This document shows, in pieces, positions 1-10,009 of a DNA stretch of 64,000 nucleotides. The notes under the pieces are model-generated. The model did not search any database, was not told the origin of the DNA, and saw only the letters and a program-made list of their open reading frames with translations. A program made the translations under genes and the position numbers. How positions within the stretch are numbered: the stretch's first letter is position 1; every line of letters starts with the position of its first letter. The stretch comes from Agrypnia vestita (taxonomy: Eukaryota > Arthropoda > Insecta > Trichoptera > Phryganeidae), in contig JADDOH010000488.1 of NCBI GenBank assembly GCA_016648135.1, forward strand, positions 110,460 to 174,459. Reading direction: 5' to 3'.

Positions 1-49
1 GGATTATTTAAAAAGTCTATCTATACTTATATATAAAGATGTAAAGTTT

Positions 50-262
50 GTGCGTTATAAAAAAATCTTGAAATGTTGCAAACACGTTGAAAAAATCGAA
101 AGAGTGCTGAAAAAGTTTATATTATGTCCTAATCTTCGCAGCTACGAGGATCGACTTGCCTTTTTCAAGATGCACAAATTTGAGGCCCGACGGAAAATAT
201 CCGATCTCGTTGTGCTACCTAAGGTTCTCAGTGGAACTATTGATAATCTTTCTAAATCTGTA
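50..262 (+). pseudogene. LINE reverse transcriptase C-terminal fragment
   Basis: An open stretch reads KIERVLKKFILCPN, then SYEDRLAFFKMHKFEARRKI and VLSGTIDN. This is the conserved tail of CR1/Jockey-type non-LTR reverse transcriptases, downstream of the catalytic domain. Only about 70 residues remain, with neither RT core nor endonuclease. It lies between two near-identical 22-24 bp stretches (about 29-52 and 266-290) that belong to family T, so it was probably inserted in a T element. Seen: the peptide motif and flanking duplication. Inferred: the clade. Confidence 0.6.
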
Positions 263-447
263 CTAATATATAAAGAGGTAAAGTTTGTAACTTTGGATGT
301 AGGAGGTGATCTCCGGAACTACTCGTCCCATTTCAAAAATTCTTTCGCAATATTTGGAATGGACCTTCAGGGTGGACATATTATCTCGTTAAAATAAAAG
401 GGCTTTTCGTGGTGACCTATTTTACAACTAAAGTCGACGAAAAAATG
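263..447 (-). repeat. Family T dispersed repeat, copy 1
   Basis: Shares a block (AAAGAGGTAAAGTTTGTA, a GATCTCCGGAACTACTC-like core, then AAATTCTTTCGCAATATTTG and AAAAGGGCTTTT) with 16235-16460, 19610-19805 (opposite strand) and 36060-36600. Copies on the other strand join to a head reading GTGCCCGCGGCTTCGCACGC. No terminal inverted repeats were recognised, so its class is open. The 150 bases after it are AT-rich with nothing recognisable. Confidence 0.7.
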
Positions 448-629
448 GTTAAAATATGGAAGTATCATTACCAGCAGTAATAAGTAAGTAGATTACATAT
501 ATAAGAAAATAAAAGTTTAATTAACTCTGAGGATATTTTTTAATATTTTTCTTAATGGCCTTATAATTTTTTCAATCCTCATTTTACCAGGTAATTCGTT
601 AAACCATTTCACACCTCTCTAAACGTATA

Positions 630-1112
630 ATGATGCCGAGCGGTTGTGGTATATTTAGAAGGATTAGACGGATCACGATCGAAGTTTGGCAAGAAAGATG
701 GGATGCCGCTACCACCGGGAGGTGGACCCACAGCTTCTTCCCGAGGGTGGCGGTGAAAGAAAGAAAGGATTCCGAAGGGTATTTCCCCACACTGAACCAC
801 CACACAGTACAGCTGCTGTCGGGTCATGGAGAGTTCAGATCTAAGTTACATGATCTTGGGCTCTCCACCCACCCTTGGTGCGTCTGTGCTCGTGTGGCCC
901 AGACTCCGGGACATATCCTGTGGGACTGTTCTTTGATGAGGGATGCAAGAGAAGCTTTGATTGAGGGCATAAATGGGCCACATGGAACAGGTCGGCGTCT
1001 TACAAATGCCGACCTTGTGAGTTGTGAGGATAACTTCAGACTTTTTAAAGTGTTCGTGGGAATTTGGGTGACCCGTTGGGAAATCCTGAGGGGTCCTGCT
1101 CAGTGGTCCTGA
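630..1112 (+). pseudogene. R1-type LINE ORF2 C-terminus
   Basis: A 160-residue frame reads WQERWDAATTGRWTHSFFP, then GYFPTLNHHTVQLLSGHGEF and WCVCARVAQTPGHILWDC, ending before TGA at 1110-1112. R1-clade insect LINEs (R1, TRAS, SART relatives) end ORF2 with a W..RW....GRWT segment followed by a Cys/His knuckle of the C..C...H...C kind; here the C, C, H and C residues are all visible. The RT core and endonuclease are absent, so this is a 5'-truncated copy. The frame is intact over its whole length, which suggests it is not very old. Confidence 0.75.
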
Positions 1113-1530
1113 TGTACCCTTGACCATGCTGCCCTACATTGGTCTTTCTTTGTTTTCTTTTAATAATCTTGCAATTTCACTTTTTCTGTTTATTACTTCT
1201 ATTTTCTCTTTACATTCTTGTTAATTTCATTGTGTTTTCTATCGTTATTTTCCATTTTATTTGCACAACCATGTTATCTTTCTGTTTTGTATCATATTTT
1301 GTCAATTTTACGTTGTCTCTCCTGATCGGTGTCATACCGGTGGTTTTACCTTTTCTGGCACAAGTGCTACATGTTTTTATTTTTGTTTTGTCCCTTTCCC
1401 TCCAAGGAGGGGTGTTGATTTATTTTTGTCCCGTGCGATGTCTCCTCGGGTGTTCTTATGTTGTGTTTTTTAGATTATAGATGTTCTTTTATTGTAATTT
1501 TGTAAAACCTCTTTTAAAAATAAAGACTTT
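1113..1530 (+). repeat. 3' UTR of the R1-type LINE
   Basis: T-rich noncoding sequence follows the LINE stop codon directly and ends near an AATAAAGACTTTT stretch at about 1518-1530, which resembles a polyadenylation signal. ORFs here are T-rich artefacts. No target-site duplication was identified. Confidence 0.5.
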
Positions 1531-1540
1531 TAGCATGGGA

Positions 1541-1890
1541 CATTGAAGGTTTTTGCGCGACCGACTCGCCTGGTCTTGCTTCTTGTAATGCTGGGACGCA
1601 AGGTCGGGCGGAGAGGACGCTTTAGCATAAAATAATGCCAACCAGGCGGCGAATGTGTCGGGCTGATATGGACGCTTCGGCGCATAAAACAGCCCAGGGT
1701 ATGTGGTGGGTCACCTTCAATGTGGTATGTATTACAGGGATATGCAATTTGCCAAGTGTCATATTTCTGCCACAGGTCGACCACAATCAAAAGACCATTC
1801 CCTAGCTTTGTCCGGTAAGAAGAAAGCGGGGGAAAGTAGCCTGGAAAGCCCGTATTACAAGCCTCAATATGATATTACAAATTAATATAT
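1541..1890. other. GC-richer unassigned segment
   Basis: GC rises sharply directly after the LINE tail and falls again near 1890. Short frames occur on both strands (1703-1885 plus, 1530-1790 minus) with no recognisable domain. It may be a decayed piece of another retroelement; no evidence ties it to a family. Confidence 0.3.
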
Positions 1891-2017
1891 ATTTTTTAGT
1901 TTAAAAAAGGTTACTTACTTACTAGAAAAACTTATTTTGTGTTCGTTTTTTGCATCGTAACAGCAGACATATTTTTTGCGCATATTCTTTTGAATGCGGT
2001 CTAGCTATACTTGATGC

Positions 2018-2551
2018 TAGTGGCGTGCAGTGGGCATAAACTTAGGTTATGCTGTGACCGACTATATACCTAGGTATATTAAAAATATATATATACGCAT
2101 ATACCTATAAGGGTATATACATTTTTTAACTATATATATTGAACTATTTTGAGTAGCTTCAATCCACAAAAATAACCGCGCTATAAAAGAAGTAAACAAT
2201 ATTTCCTAAATATATAAATATTTTATATAGGTATAGCTAATACGGCTAAAAATTTCAAAGAAGTATGCTAAATTTACTTGTCGTTTACACAAAACTCGCA
2301 GCCTTAAAAATACACGGTTTTTTTCTCGACTTGACTATATCTGTGGAACAAATTGGTTGGCGAAATAAATGAAGAATTGACATGAATTTAGTCACAGAAA
2401 AGTCGGAAATAAAACTTCTAGCCGCAGGACGAATCACGGCTACAATATTAAATCAACTTTTTCTTAAGATAAGGATTATTTAATTAATATTTGTTTCCCA
2501 GAATCTTTACTAATGCACAGCTTTTTTGCTTGTATGCGCTGCACGCCACTG
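2018..2551. mobile_element. hAT-type MITE, 534 bp
   Basis: The ends are inverted: TAGTGGCGTGCAG on the left and CTGCACGCCACTG on the right. They are flanked by near-identical 8-base duplications, CTTGATGC (2010-2017) and CTTGATAC (2552-2559). An 8 bp duplication with CAGTGG-type ends is the hAT signature. The interior is AT-rich and noncoding. A related right end, CACTGCACGCCACTG, occurs at about 13347-13361. Confidence 0.7.
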
Positions 2552-2624
2552 CTTGATACTCTAATAAAAGTTGAAATAGTTTTTAGCGTTTCTTTGCCTC
2601 GGACAGGAGATTAGAATATAAATT

Positions 2625-2915
2625 TGATGCGTGGTGTGGTTGGGAATCCCTCCCACACACTGGCGATGCGGGAGCCGAGGGGGTCGATTCTCGAAGGGCC
2701 GCACACTAAATAATGAAGCGATTATATCCGCTCACTCGGGTTAATGGATCTGGCCAATCTGTATTGCCCGCCGACGCGTGAAACTAAGCGACCCTTTCTG
2801 GACCACCTTCCGACCTTATTATCTACTTTAATTATCTGGGCAGCTGTAGCAGCGCGCGGGGCTCGTGTGCGCCTCGTGTATTTGTACAGGGCGTCTCGTA
2901 GCTAGTAGAAAAACT
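2625..2915. promoter_or_regulatory. GC-rich single-copy island
   Basis: A GC-rich stretch in an AT-rich setting, with no repeat partner elsewhere in the window and no long frame. It holds a homeodomain-like TTTAATTATC and a CAGCTG E-box in close succession near 2830-2850. This look is common in insect regulatory DNA, but function is inferred from composition only. Confidence 0.25.
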
Positions 2916-2922
2916 TCATTCA

Positions 2923-3129
2923 TTGATTCATAAACATAGTACCAGATTTACGGTTAAAGAAGGACTAAGAATACCGAAGGTCATAAATAAATATGGACAA
3001 AGAACATTAAAATATGTCATACCAAAAATATTAAATAAAATCCCATGTCGTGTCAAAATGGATATTAATAAAAAAGGGCAAAATACAGAATTAATGAATA
3101 TGTTATTAAATAAAAGAGACTTATTTTGA
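2923..3129 (+). pseudogene. LINE RT extreme C-terminus
   Basis: The peptide HKHSTRFTVKEGLRIPKV followed by INKYGQRTLKYVIPKILNKI matches the usual tail of CR1/Jockey-type RTs (H.TR....LR.P....YG.R.LKY..P...N.IP). It stops at 3127-3129 and is followed by AT-rich 3' UTR-like sequence to about 3340. All upstream RT sequence is missing. Confidence 0.65.
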
Positions 3130-3412
3130 TTTTAGTAATATTTGTATTTTTTCTTGTATTGTTGTATTGTGTTGTTGATTTGTATTTGAGTTTATAAGAT
3201 CTATTGTAATTAATTAATATCAATGTATTTCTGGTTAATACAATTTATTTATATATATGTATTGATGCACCTACAGACAAATATCAATGTGATGTTTTGT
3301 GGGTCTGAGATTTAAAAAAATAAAAAAATAAAATAAAAAAGTTCAGTTTTGAATGGAAAATAATCCATACAGCCCATTCTTTAATGTAACTTTCAAAAAA
3401 GATTTGGTAAAA

Positions 3413-3660
3413 CCCACTTTAGACCCCGCCCCCTCTCACCCTCTCTCCCTCGTAGATTCTTGATCGTCATGTAGGCATGTTAGAGCATGCTTGTCTTCGA
3501 CAAGATTAACACGCATGTGATAAATATTGGTGATAGGTTAACAATACTATGGTTGTGGTGTATAGTGTTATGAACATAGTAGTGTCGGTCCTGACGAAGA
3601 GACGGGTACGTCCCGAAACCGGTAGACCTAAAATCTGGTAGTGGTTTATACTAATTTAAC
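3413..3660 (+). repeat. Family H repeat, copy 1, with hammerhead-like core
   Basis: Starts with the shared block CCCACTTTAGACCCCGCCCC, also at 47309. It contains the GACAAGATTAACACGCATGT unit that is tandemly amplified at 47366-47809, then CTGACGA (3591-3597) and GAAAC (3615-3619) bracketing a potential stem. A third copy is at 9695-9905. The ending resembles the terminal ribozyme region of Penelope-like elements; no protein remnant was seen in this copy. Confidence 0.6.
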
Positions 3661-3789
3661 TAACTCTCCGTTAGAAAATAATCTTTACACTTTGTGTGAA
3701 ATGTCAAACAAATTAGTAATCAAAACGTAAAAATAACAAACCTGATTTTACAATATGTTAAACTGGGCAGTATGTAAGCTTGCAATTGA

Positions 3790-5420
3790 GTTAGTGTGGT
3801 GGGACTTACGATCTATCGTGCGGCTGGCTTAAGTGATCATTTTACAAGAGCGAAGGGAAAAACTACAACACACACACGTTCACCAGTTTGAAGACTACAA
3901 AGTTTACACTACATTTGTAGTAAAAACTACATGAAGTGAAAATTGTAGTACTAATGAAGTAATAGTAGTAATTATAAAAAAACAGGTCGCCAGCCAGATT
4001 TCTTCATTCAATCCCAAAATTTTCTCAAACCTTGAGGGGGGGGGGGTTGTTTCGATTTCCAAAATTTTCTTCATTTATCTTCCCAAAAATTTCACATGAA
4101 AAATGTACTATTTGAAGTATGTGGTCGTACTTTCGATAACTTTGAAGTGTGTGCACTTTGTAGTGTTCGCTTTGAAATGAAGTGTACTATTTGAAGTAAA
4201 TACTTTCAATAACTTTAAGGAGTGTGTTGTTTGTAGTGTGCACTACAATTCAAAAGGTGTGAAGTGTACACTTCGATGTAATGTAGTACTACTGTAGTAG
4301 TGAGTACAGAGCGGACCCATCACTACTTTACACAATGAAACCTTCACCATTGCCACCCATGATAGAGCAACACATATATGAAACGGGTTGTAAAACTTAG
4401 ATAGATAGGTTTATTTATTCAAATTCATAGATCACTACTTTTTATAATGTTTTCAAAATTATATAAGAATGTTTAATTTTTGCTGAGGGTCTTGGCAGCA
4501 AGTAGAAACTACATTTATTTGACGCCCTGCCTGCTACACTAGTAATTTACTGTATTATAACATACAGCGCTCTTCCAGAAGGTACAGTATAATATGTGTA
4601 AGAATATTTATTATGTATATAAAGTAGTTATTTTGTGAATCAATCTTGATGCCAATAAAAGATAAGTAATAGTAATAATTAAATGTTTACAATTTAATAA
4701 TGGTGTTAAGTCTATATTATAGACAAAGAAAAAAAAAGTGAATTGGATAGTTAATAAAATAAAATAAATCAAAGTAGTTAAAAAATATGAAAGTAAATGT
4801 TGATATAAGTTTTAGTATTTTTCAAATTTTGGTTATATCTTGGCTTATAACAGTTTTTTTTAACATGGAGCCAGAATTTCACTTTTGAAGAAAAATATGC
4901 GAGACTATGGCTACAAGTTTTTAGTTTTGTGTTTAGAGTGTTGAATATTTTTGGAGCTCAGAGGAGGTGAAATCTTGGTGAAAAGGTTTTGGTGAATTTT
5001 GGTACGAGATAGTCGCAGGTCACCTGTGCCCTTTTAAAGTGAGAGTGAGTCATGTTTTGGTGATCTCGTTTATGTCGGAAAAAATATTTTAAAGTGTTAA
5101 GTAATTATATTTGATTGATGTCCAGGACGTGACATTCTCTGAGAAGTTCTTCTGAAGGAAAACGAAATGGCTTTTTATGAAGAACTCTCAATACCATTTT
5201 CTGGGCTTTGCTTAATGAATCTAATATTAATACAACTTCCAAAAATTTGATAGATGTTGTACTCTATCATGGGTGGAAATGTGAACGTTACATTGTGTAA
5301 AGCGATCACTTAAGCCAGCCGTACGGCAGGTCGTAAGCCCTATGAACACCCAAAGACTTCTATACCTACTTTCCCATAAAAAATGTCGTCTCTGTGTTAC
5401 ATCTATACTGTATTATCTTG
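3790..5420. mobile_element. Family K inverted-repeat element, copy 1
   Basis: Inverted blocks about 1.5 kb apart: GTGCGGCTGGCTTAAGTGAT near 3820-3840 and ATCACTTAAGCCAGCCGTAC near 5305-5330. The right side continues into a tail (ACTTTCCCATAAAAAATG, then a CGTCTCT.TG block) shared with 16090-16165, 20365-20450 and 27675-27750. No coding capacity. The interior holds a GTAGTAC-type repeat (3843-4325); the rest (4330-5250) is AT-rich with nothing recognised. Probably a nonautonomous DNA element, exact ends uncertain. Confidence 0.5.
3843..4325 (-). repeat. GTAGTAC-rich repeat, minus copy
   Basis: Dense short motifs (GTAGT, ACTTCA, AGTGTGCACT) end at CGGACCCATCACTA near 4325. The inverse copy is at 10010-10775, which starts with TAGTGATGGGTCCGCTCTG. 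Both share the GAACGTGTGTGT/ACACACACGTTC boundary. A TAGTGATGGG end recalls hAT elements with subterminal repeats, but the opposite terminus was not found. Confidence 0.5.
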
Positions 5421-5499
5421 ATCAAATAAATGTCTTTACAATTTGTATAAAGTATGTAGAAGATTGCAAATTATCCATCAAAGTTTTTTTATGCCAGCT

Positions 5500-5735
5500 G
5501 GGCTGGTAGGGGGAGGGGGGGGGGTCCGGACGGAGCCATCTGGCGACCGCTTATTAAATTAACGCCGGGAGCTATTGGAAGAATTGAACGAGCTCTGCGC
5601 CCCCTTCCTGCGGGCTATCGGATCGAGGGTGCGACTCCTGTATTCCTGGCTAATGCTAAAAACGACGAACGCGCACAATAAAAGGAATCCATCCACGCGA
5701 AACACGGCGCGTCCACATACTTGATTTTTTCTTTT
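5500..5735. other. Poly-G tract and GC-rich spacer
   Basis: A G run (about 5510-5523) is followed by GC-rich sequence without a frame or a repeat partner, ending where E1 begins. It may be single-copy DNA; nothing indicates function. Confidence 0.2.
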
Positions 5736-5737
5736 TT

Positions 5738-6279
5738 ACTCCCTTTATATTAACTCGTGGCGTCTGCTTGCTTGCTTGCCGGCTTGCCGTCCAAAAAAAC
5801 TTTGGATCGATTTTTGACCCTTTCCCGTGATCCAATCGAGCTGAAACTTGGCAAGTAGACTCGTGGCGACGATCAAAAGAATCTATAAAATTTTCGTAAA
5901 AAAAAAATTATAATTATAGTATAATTTCGGAATTTTAGAAATTTTATTGGTTTTTTCAAATTGGAATCATTAGAAAAGTTTGATTAGCAACGGCGGCCCG
6001 ATAACGTCGCGGAATATTTTCTAAATTTGAATTACTCCGTCGGTAAACATAATAGGTACTTCACTACGAATGTCGAAGATCTAAATTGACTGACAAATGT
6101 TTTTAGAATTTAATCTTCAAGCATGAAGTGTCTTATCAAAGCTCAAAACATGTGACATTTTAGAAATATATTAAATATCTGTAAGTTTAGTGTTATATTA
6201 TATGTTTTAATTCGTCTTTAATTGTTGTTATATTTTAGAAAGAAAGGGAGTATAATAAAAACTTGGATTTTTGGGTTAC
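5738..6279 (+). mobile_element. Family E repeat, copy E1
   Basis: A ~500 bp repeat running from ACTCCCTTTATATTAACTCG through GCGTCTGCTTGC, a GGATCGATTTTT..CCGTGATC core and GCTGAAACTTGGCAAG to AAAGGGAGTATAATAAAA and TTGGATTTTTGGGTTAC. ACTCCCTTT and AAAGGGAGT are inverted near the ends. In most copies ATAAAAAC-TTG-GTTTTTAT forms a small hairpin just before the 3' end. No protein is encoded. Superfamily is unresolved. Confidence 0.8.
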
Positions 6280-6474
6280 TTTTTACTCCCATTCTTCTAA
6301 CCCGTAGCGTCTACCTGCTTGTCTGACGAAAAAACTTTGGATCGATTTTTCCCTTTTTCCGTGATCGAATCGCGCTGAAACTTTGAAGGGAGACTTGTGG
6401 CGACGATAAAAATAATCTAACAAATTTTCGTTAAAAAATTACTAATTATAGTATTTATTAATAATCTTCTGACA

Positions 6475-8402
6475 GTGAGTGGAGATGAATACGCGGGGGC
6501 AAAAGATGTATACAATGCGTGTAAAAAAAGAGTGAAAGCAGGTGTGAAAGAAAGGAAAGAGCGGCTGAAAAGAGAGGAAGGTTTGAAAATGTCTAAGAAT
6601 TTTGGGGAAAACATCAAATTTTTCTGGAAGGAGGTGAAAAAATCTCGATGTGGGACGGAAAGCAATAGTATGAAAGCTATTAAGTCAGCGAATGGAGAAA
6701 TGTTAATGGATGAAGATAGAATAAAAGATAGATGGATGAATTATTTCCAGGAAACGTATGAGAGCGAGGAGGCTGTAATAGAGGAATCCGTCGATATTCT
6801 CACGGAGAGAAGTATGAATGACGAAAATGAAGTCAGCGAAATAAGTGTGGAAGAAATAAAGTGTGCAATAAAGCATATGAAGAATGGTAAGGCTGTGGGG
6901 TATGATAACGTTGCTGCCGAATATATCAAGGCTGGTGGCCCATCAGTGATTTCGTGGCTTCATACTCTATTTAATAAATGTTTGAAGGAGAGCCACACCC
7001 CTTTGGATTGGAGGAGAGCAGTTATCATGCCTCTCTACAAAGGTAAAGGGTCGAGATTGGAATGCGGGAACTACAGGGCAATCAGCCTTTTAAGCTCGGT
7101 CGGCAAACTTTATGGAAGAATTTTGATAGAAAGAGTAAGGTCGATGACGAAAGAAAAGGTATGGGACGTGCAAGGAGCCTTTGTGGGTGGAAGAGGATGC
7201 ATGGATCAGATATTCTCTCTACGAGTGTTGACGGAAAAGTTTTTAGCGAAAAACCAAAAACTTTTCTGTGCATTTGTAGATCTGCAAAAGGCTTATGATA
7301 GGGTTATTAGAGGAAGGTTATGGAAGGTACTCTCTGATTACAAGGTGAACAGTAAACTTATAGACGCAGTTGCATCCCTTTACGAGGGGAGTACTGCGTG
7401 TGTAAGAATCAATGGATCTTTCACACCGTGGTTTGATATAACAAAAGGTGTCAAACAGGGTTGTGTAATGTCTCCATGGCTGTTCAACTTGTATATGGAT
7501 AATTGTGTGAAAGAACTGGAATGTATGAATATAGGAGCGAAAATGAGTGATTTGATTGTATGCTGTTTACTGTACGCGGATGATGCGGTATTAATGGCAA
7601 ATAGCGAACAAGACCTACAAAGTCTAGTTAGCAGGATGTATGATGTATGCAAGGAAAGTGACCTTATTATGAATGTAAAGAAGTCAAAAGTAATGGTATT
7701 CGAGAAGGAGGAAAGTAAGACAACGTGTGAAATACTAGTAGGCAATGAATGTTTGGAACAAGTAGATGAGTTTGTGTACTTGGAAGTATGTTCGATAGAA
7801 GAGGGAATGTTGAGAAAGATATAGAGAGGAGAGTGACTGCCGGGAATAGGGTGAACGGTGCTTTGAATGCAATAATTTCTAATAGAAATATGTCTACCGA
7901 GGCAAAACTGGCGGTACATAATGGAGTTCTGGTACCGACACTAATGTATGGAAGTGAAGCCTGGAGCTGGCAGAAGAGGAACGAAAGTAGATTGAATGCA
8001 GTGGAGATGAGGTCCCTTAGACGTATGTGTGGTAAATCCATGTATGATAGAGTAAAGAATGAAGATATTAGGAATGAATGTAAAGCTGATCGTAGCATAA
8101 TACAGAGAATAAAAATAGGGTCGCTCAGGTGGTTTGGGCATGTTGAGCGAATGAATGAGGAAAGAATGGTAAGAAAGATATATGATGCAAGTGTTGACGG
8201 CGCCAGAAAGAGAGGGCGACCACGGAAGACGTGGCATGACCAGATTAACCAGATACTGGAAGATGGTCCTGTTAGAAGTCTGAACAACCGTCGAGCTTGC
8301 ATGCGAAGATGTATGAATGTAGACGAAGCGAAAGTTGTATGTCAGGACAGAAGAGTATGGCGTTCTATCCCCTCTGCCTACCCCCTTGGGGAAACGGCGT
8401 GA
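6475..8402 (+). pseudogene. RTE-like non-LTR retrotransposon RT (RTE-A), frameshifted
   Basis: The longest RT in the window. In order: a GNYRAISLL block (motif 2), AFVDLQKAYDRV (motif with the first catalytic Asp), GVKQGCVMSPWLFNLYMD, and CLLYADDAVLMA (the YADD catalytic pair). Then comes the C-terminal part YGSEAWSWQKRNESRLNAVE, LRWFGHVERM and GRPRKTWHDQ, ending with TGA at 8401-8403. The N-terminal endonuclease is missing: there is no ATG, only a GTG-initiated frame in a 5'-truncated copy. One base is missing near 7784 (CTTGGAAG where RTE-B has CTTGGGAAG), which splits the frame in two. Otherwise open, so recent. The (TAAG)n tail fits RTE-type elements; clade assignment is by motif style, not alignment. 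Confidence 0.85.
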
Positions 8403-8404
8403 TG

Positions 8405-8430
8405 GTAAGTAAGTAAGTAAGTAAGTAAAG
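8405..8430 (+). repeat. (TAAG)n tail of RTE-A
   Basis: A run of about six GTAA/TAAG units directly after the RT stop and GGCGTGATGG. The same tail follows RTE-B at 12185-12207. A TTAG-type version, read on the minus strand, precedes 40445. RTE-clade LINEs commonly end in short microsatellites. Confidence 0.85.
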
Positions 8431-8560
8431 AAAAAATAATTTTATTAACCAATTTTGTAGTTTCGAGCTCGACTCGAGCTCAACGCGTAGGGTAAGAGCT
8501 AAATCTGTTTTAACTAGGAAATGAGAAAGGGAGTGTAATAAATACTTTGTTTTTATGGGT

Positions 8561-8935
8561 TAATTTTTTTTAATGGTTCACAAACAATGAAAAACACATG
8601 GAATACAATTATAATACAATAAGTTTAAACGGTTTTCATCACTTAAATACGAACACAGCAAACATAGAGATAAAATTAAAGGCTTAAACATACCCAAGAA
8701 AGAACAGAAAAAAGTGAATTTATAGAGAGTGCTTGAAGAGAGTGAGATCGAATAGAGAGACTAAACAGCTAATTTTATAAGTTTGGTTATAGTGCTCTGG
8801 TGTTCGTGGAAACTGTCATGGAGTATGAAGACGCTATGATTACTTTCTATTTTGTTGTTTCACCTCAACATTATAGATGTATAGCTAAAGTGGGCCTTAT
8901 GTTCATGTGTTCAAATTTTTAGGGTCAGAAATACT
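8561..8935. other. AT-rich spacer
   Basis: Noncoding AT-rich sequence between E2 and the next LINE. No repeat partner, frame or motif was identified. Confidence 0.3.
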
Positions 8936-8939
8936 GGAT

Positions 8940-9513
8940 TTTGTCCCCAGGGGCCACATGAGGGCAAGTACTCTCTTATGGTGGAGAAAGTCCAAAAGAA
9001 GTTTCTGAGATATCTCTACATGAGAGAGTACGGGCATTATCCTTGGCTTTACCCAACCGAGTTTCTCCAGGGTATGCTTGGCTACAATAGTTTAGAGACT
9101 AGAAGGAATGTGTATTTGATTACACATTTTTATCGATTGTTGCGCGGTATGATCGATAATCCTGAAATTATGCAGAGCATTGGTTTGTATGTTCCTGATA
9201 ATTACACTAGACATCGTCAGCATAGATTGTTTCACATTCCAATATACAGGACCAACCTGCCGATGGTTATGCCTGTTGGAAGAGCCACAGCTATGCTGAA
9301 CAAAATCGCTTTGGGTATTGATATATTCCATGTGTCTGAGGGGGTTTTCCGAAGCGGGATTCTCCTACACCTTTGACCAGATTATATGTTATTTTTAATT
9401 TATTAAATATTTTCATTTTTGATATATACTTCCTAATATGTATGCCTTAAACATTTTGTTTGTCATGTACATATTATCATGAAATAAATTGAATTGAATT
9501 GAATTGAATTGAA
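8940..9513 (+). pseudogene. LINE RT C-terminus with TTGAA tail
   Basis: The frame PQGPHEGKYSLMVEKVQKKF continues into LRYLYMREYGHYPWLYPTEF, then NSLETRRNVYLITHFYRLLR, ending at 9374-9376. This is the tail of Jockey/CR1-type RTs (I..VQ.KFLRYL....L..RR......F...L.G..D). After the stop are AT-rich UTR and a (TTGAA)n microsatellite at about 9485-9513. A short relative is at 15775-15870. The RT core is absent. Confidence 0.7.
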
Positions 9514-9517
9514 CATT

Positions 9518-9688
9518 GGCAGCCCTCGTGGCCCAGCGGGCATAACGCTGGCTTCTTACACCGAAGGTTCCGGGTTCGATTTCCGGTGAGGTTACAATAT
9601 TTAATCTATGTGTATTCAAGTCTGGGTATTTTGCGATGTGTTTCGCTTCTGTAATTGGGCCTCTTGGCCTATTGAAGCGTAAAAAAAA
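9518..9688 (+). mobile_element. tRNA-derived SINE, plus copy
   Basis: The 5' part is tRNA-like, with a pol III A box (TGGCCCAGCGG, 9529-9539) and a B box (GGTTCGATTTC, 9573-9583). A body reading CTGTAATTGGGCCTCTTGGC and a short A run (9681-9688) follow. The same arrangement appears inverted at 55360-55531. The head has diverged from a functional tRNA gene. It abuts the microsatellite tail of the upstream LINE. Confidence 0.8.
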
Positions 9689-9694
9689 TCATTA

Positions 9695-9905
9695 GTAAAG
9701 TTAACCTTTCACCAATACTATAGTTGTGGTGTGTAGTGGGTGATTGTTGAGTACTGTTAATATTCCCTATAGTAATTAACAATAATAGTGATGTATAATG
9801 TTGTGAAGTGTAATTAGTGTAAGTAGTGTAGTGTTGGTCCTGACGAAGAGATGGGTACGTCTAAAACCTGAAATCTGGCAGTGGTTTATACTCATTAAAC
9901 TAACA
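9695..9905 (+). repeat. Family H repeat, copy 2 (decayed)
   Basis: Contains the TATAGTTGTGGTGTGTAGTG block and GGTCCTGACGAAGAGATGGG, followed by CTAAAACC where copies 1 and 3 have CGAAAC. The hammerhead-like core is therefore broken here. The ending TGGTTTATACTCATTAAACT matches copy 1. Confidence 0.6.
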
Positions 9906-10009
9906 GTCTGTTATAATGTCTAACCACAAAGTTAATGCTTTAAATATTAATAATATTATAAGTATCCATTTTAAAGCAGTTTCATCATTATATTATGTGT
10001 CTAGTAGGT

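Larger units (their letters stand above)
6285..8560 (+). mobile_element. Family E repeat E2, split by an RTE insertion
   Basis: The left part (6285 to about 6455) carries the usual ACTCCC head, GGATCGATTTTT and GCTGAAACTT core. The family's right end (GAGAAAGGGAGTGTAATAA, then TTTTTATGGGTTAA) reappears at 8524-8560. Between them lies a 5'-truncated RTE-like element with a TAAG tail. The right flank just after the tail is diverged from other E copies. E1 and E2 sit back to back with about 5 bases between them. Confidence 0.7.

Noticed and set aside
1139..1480. Hydrophobic 113-codon ORF resembling a membrane protein
   Set aside because: T-rich 3' UTR of the upstream LINE read as Phe/Leu/Val; no independent support.
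7667..8302. Minus-strand ORF of 211 codons opposite the RTE
   Set aside because: Antisense shadow of the RT gene; the sense frame has all conserved motifs.
9518..9610. A functional tRNA gene
   Set aside because: A and B boxes are present, but the cloverleaf is not intact, a SINE body and A tail follow, and there is a second copy; it is a tRNA-derived SINE.
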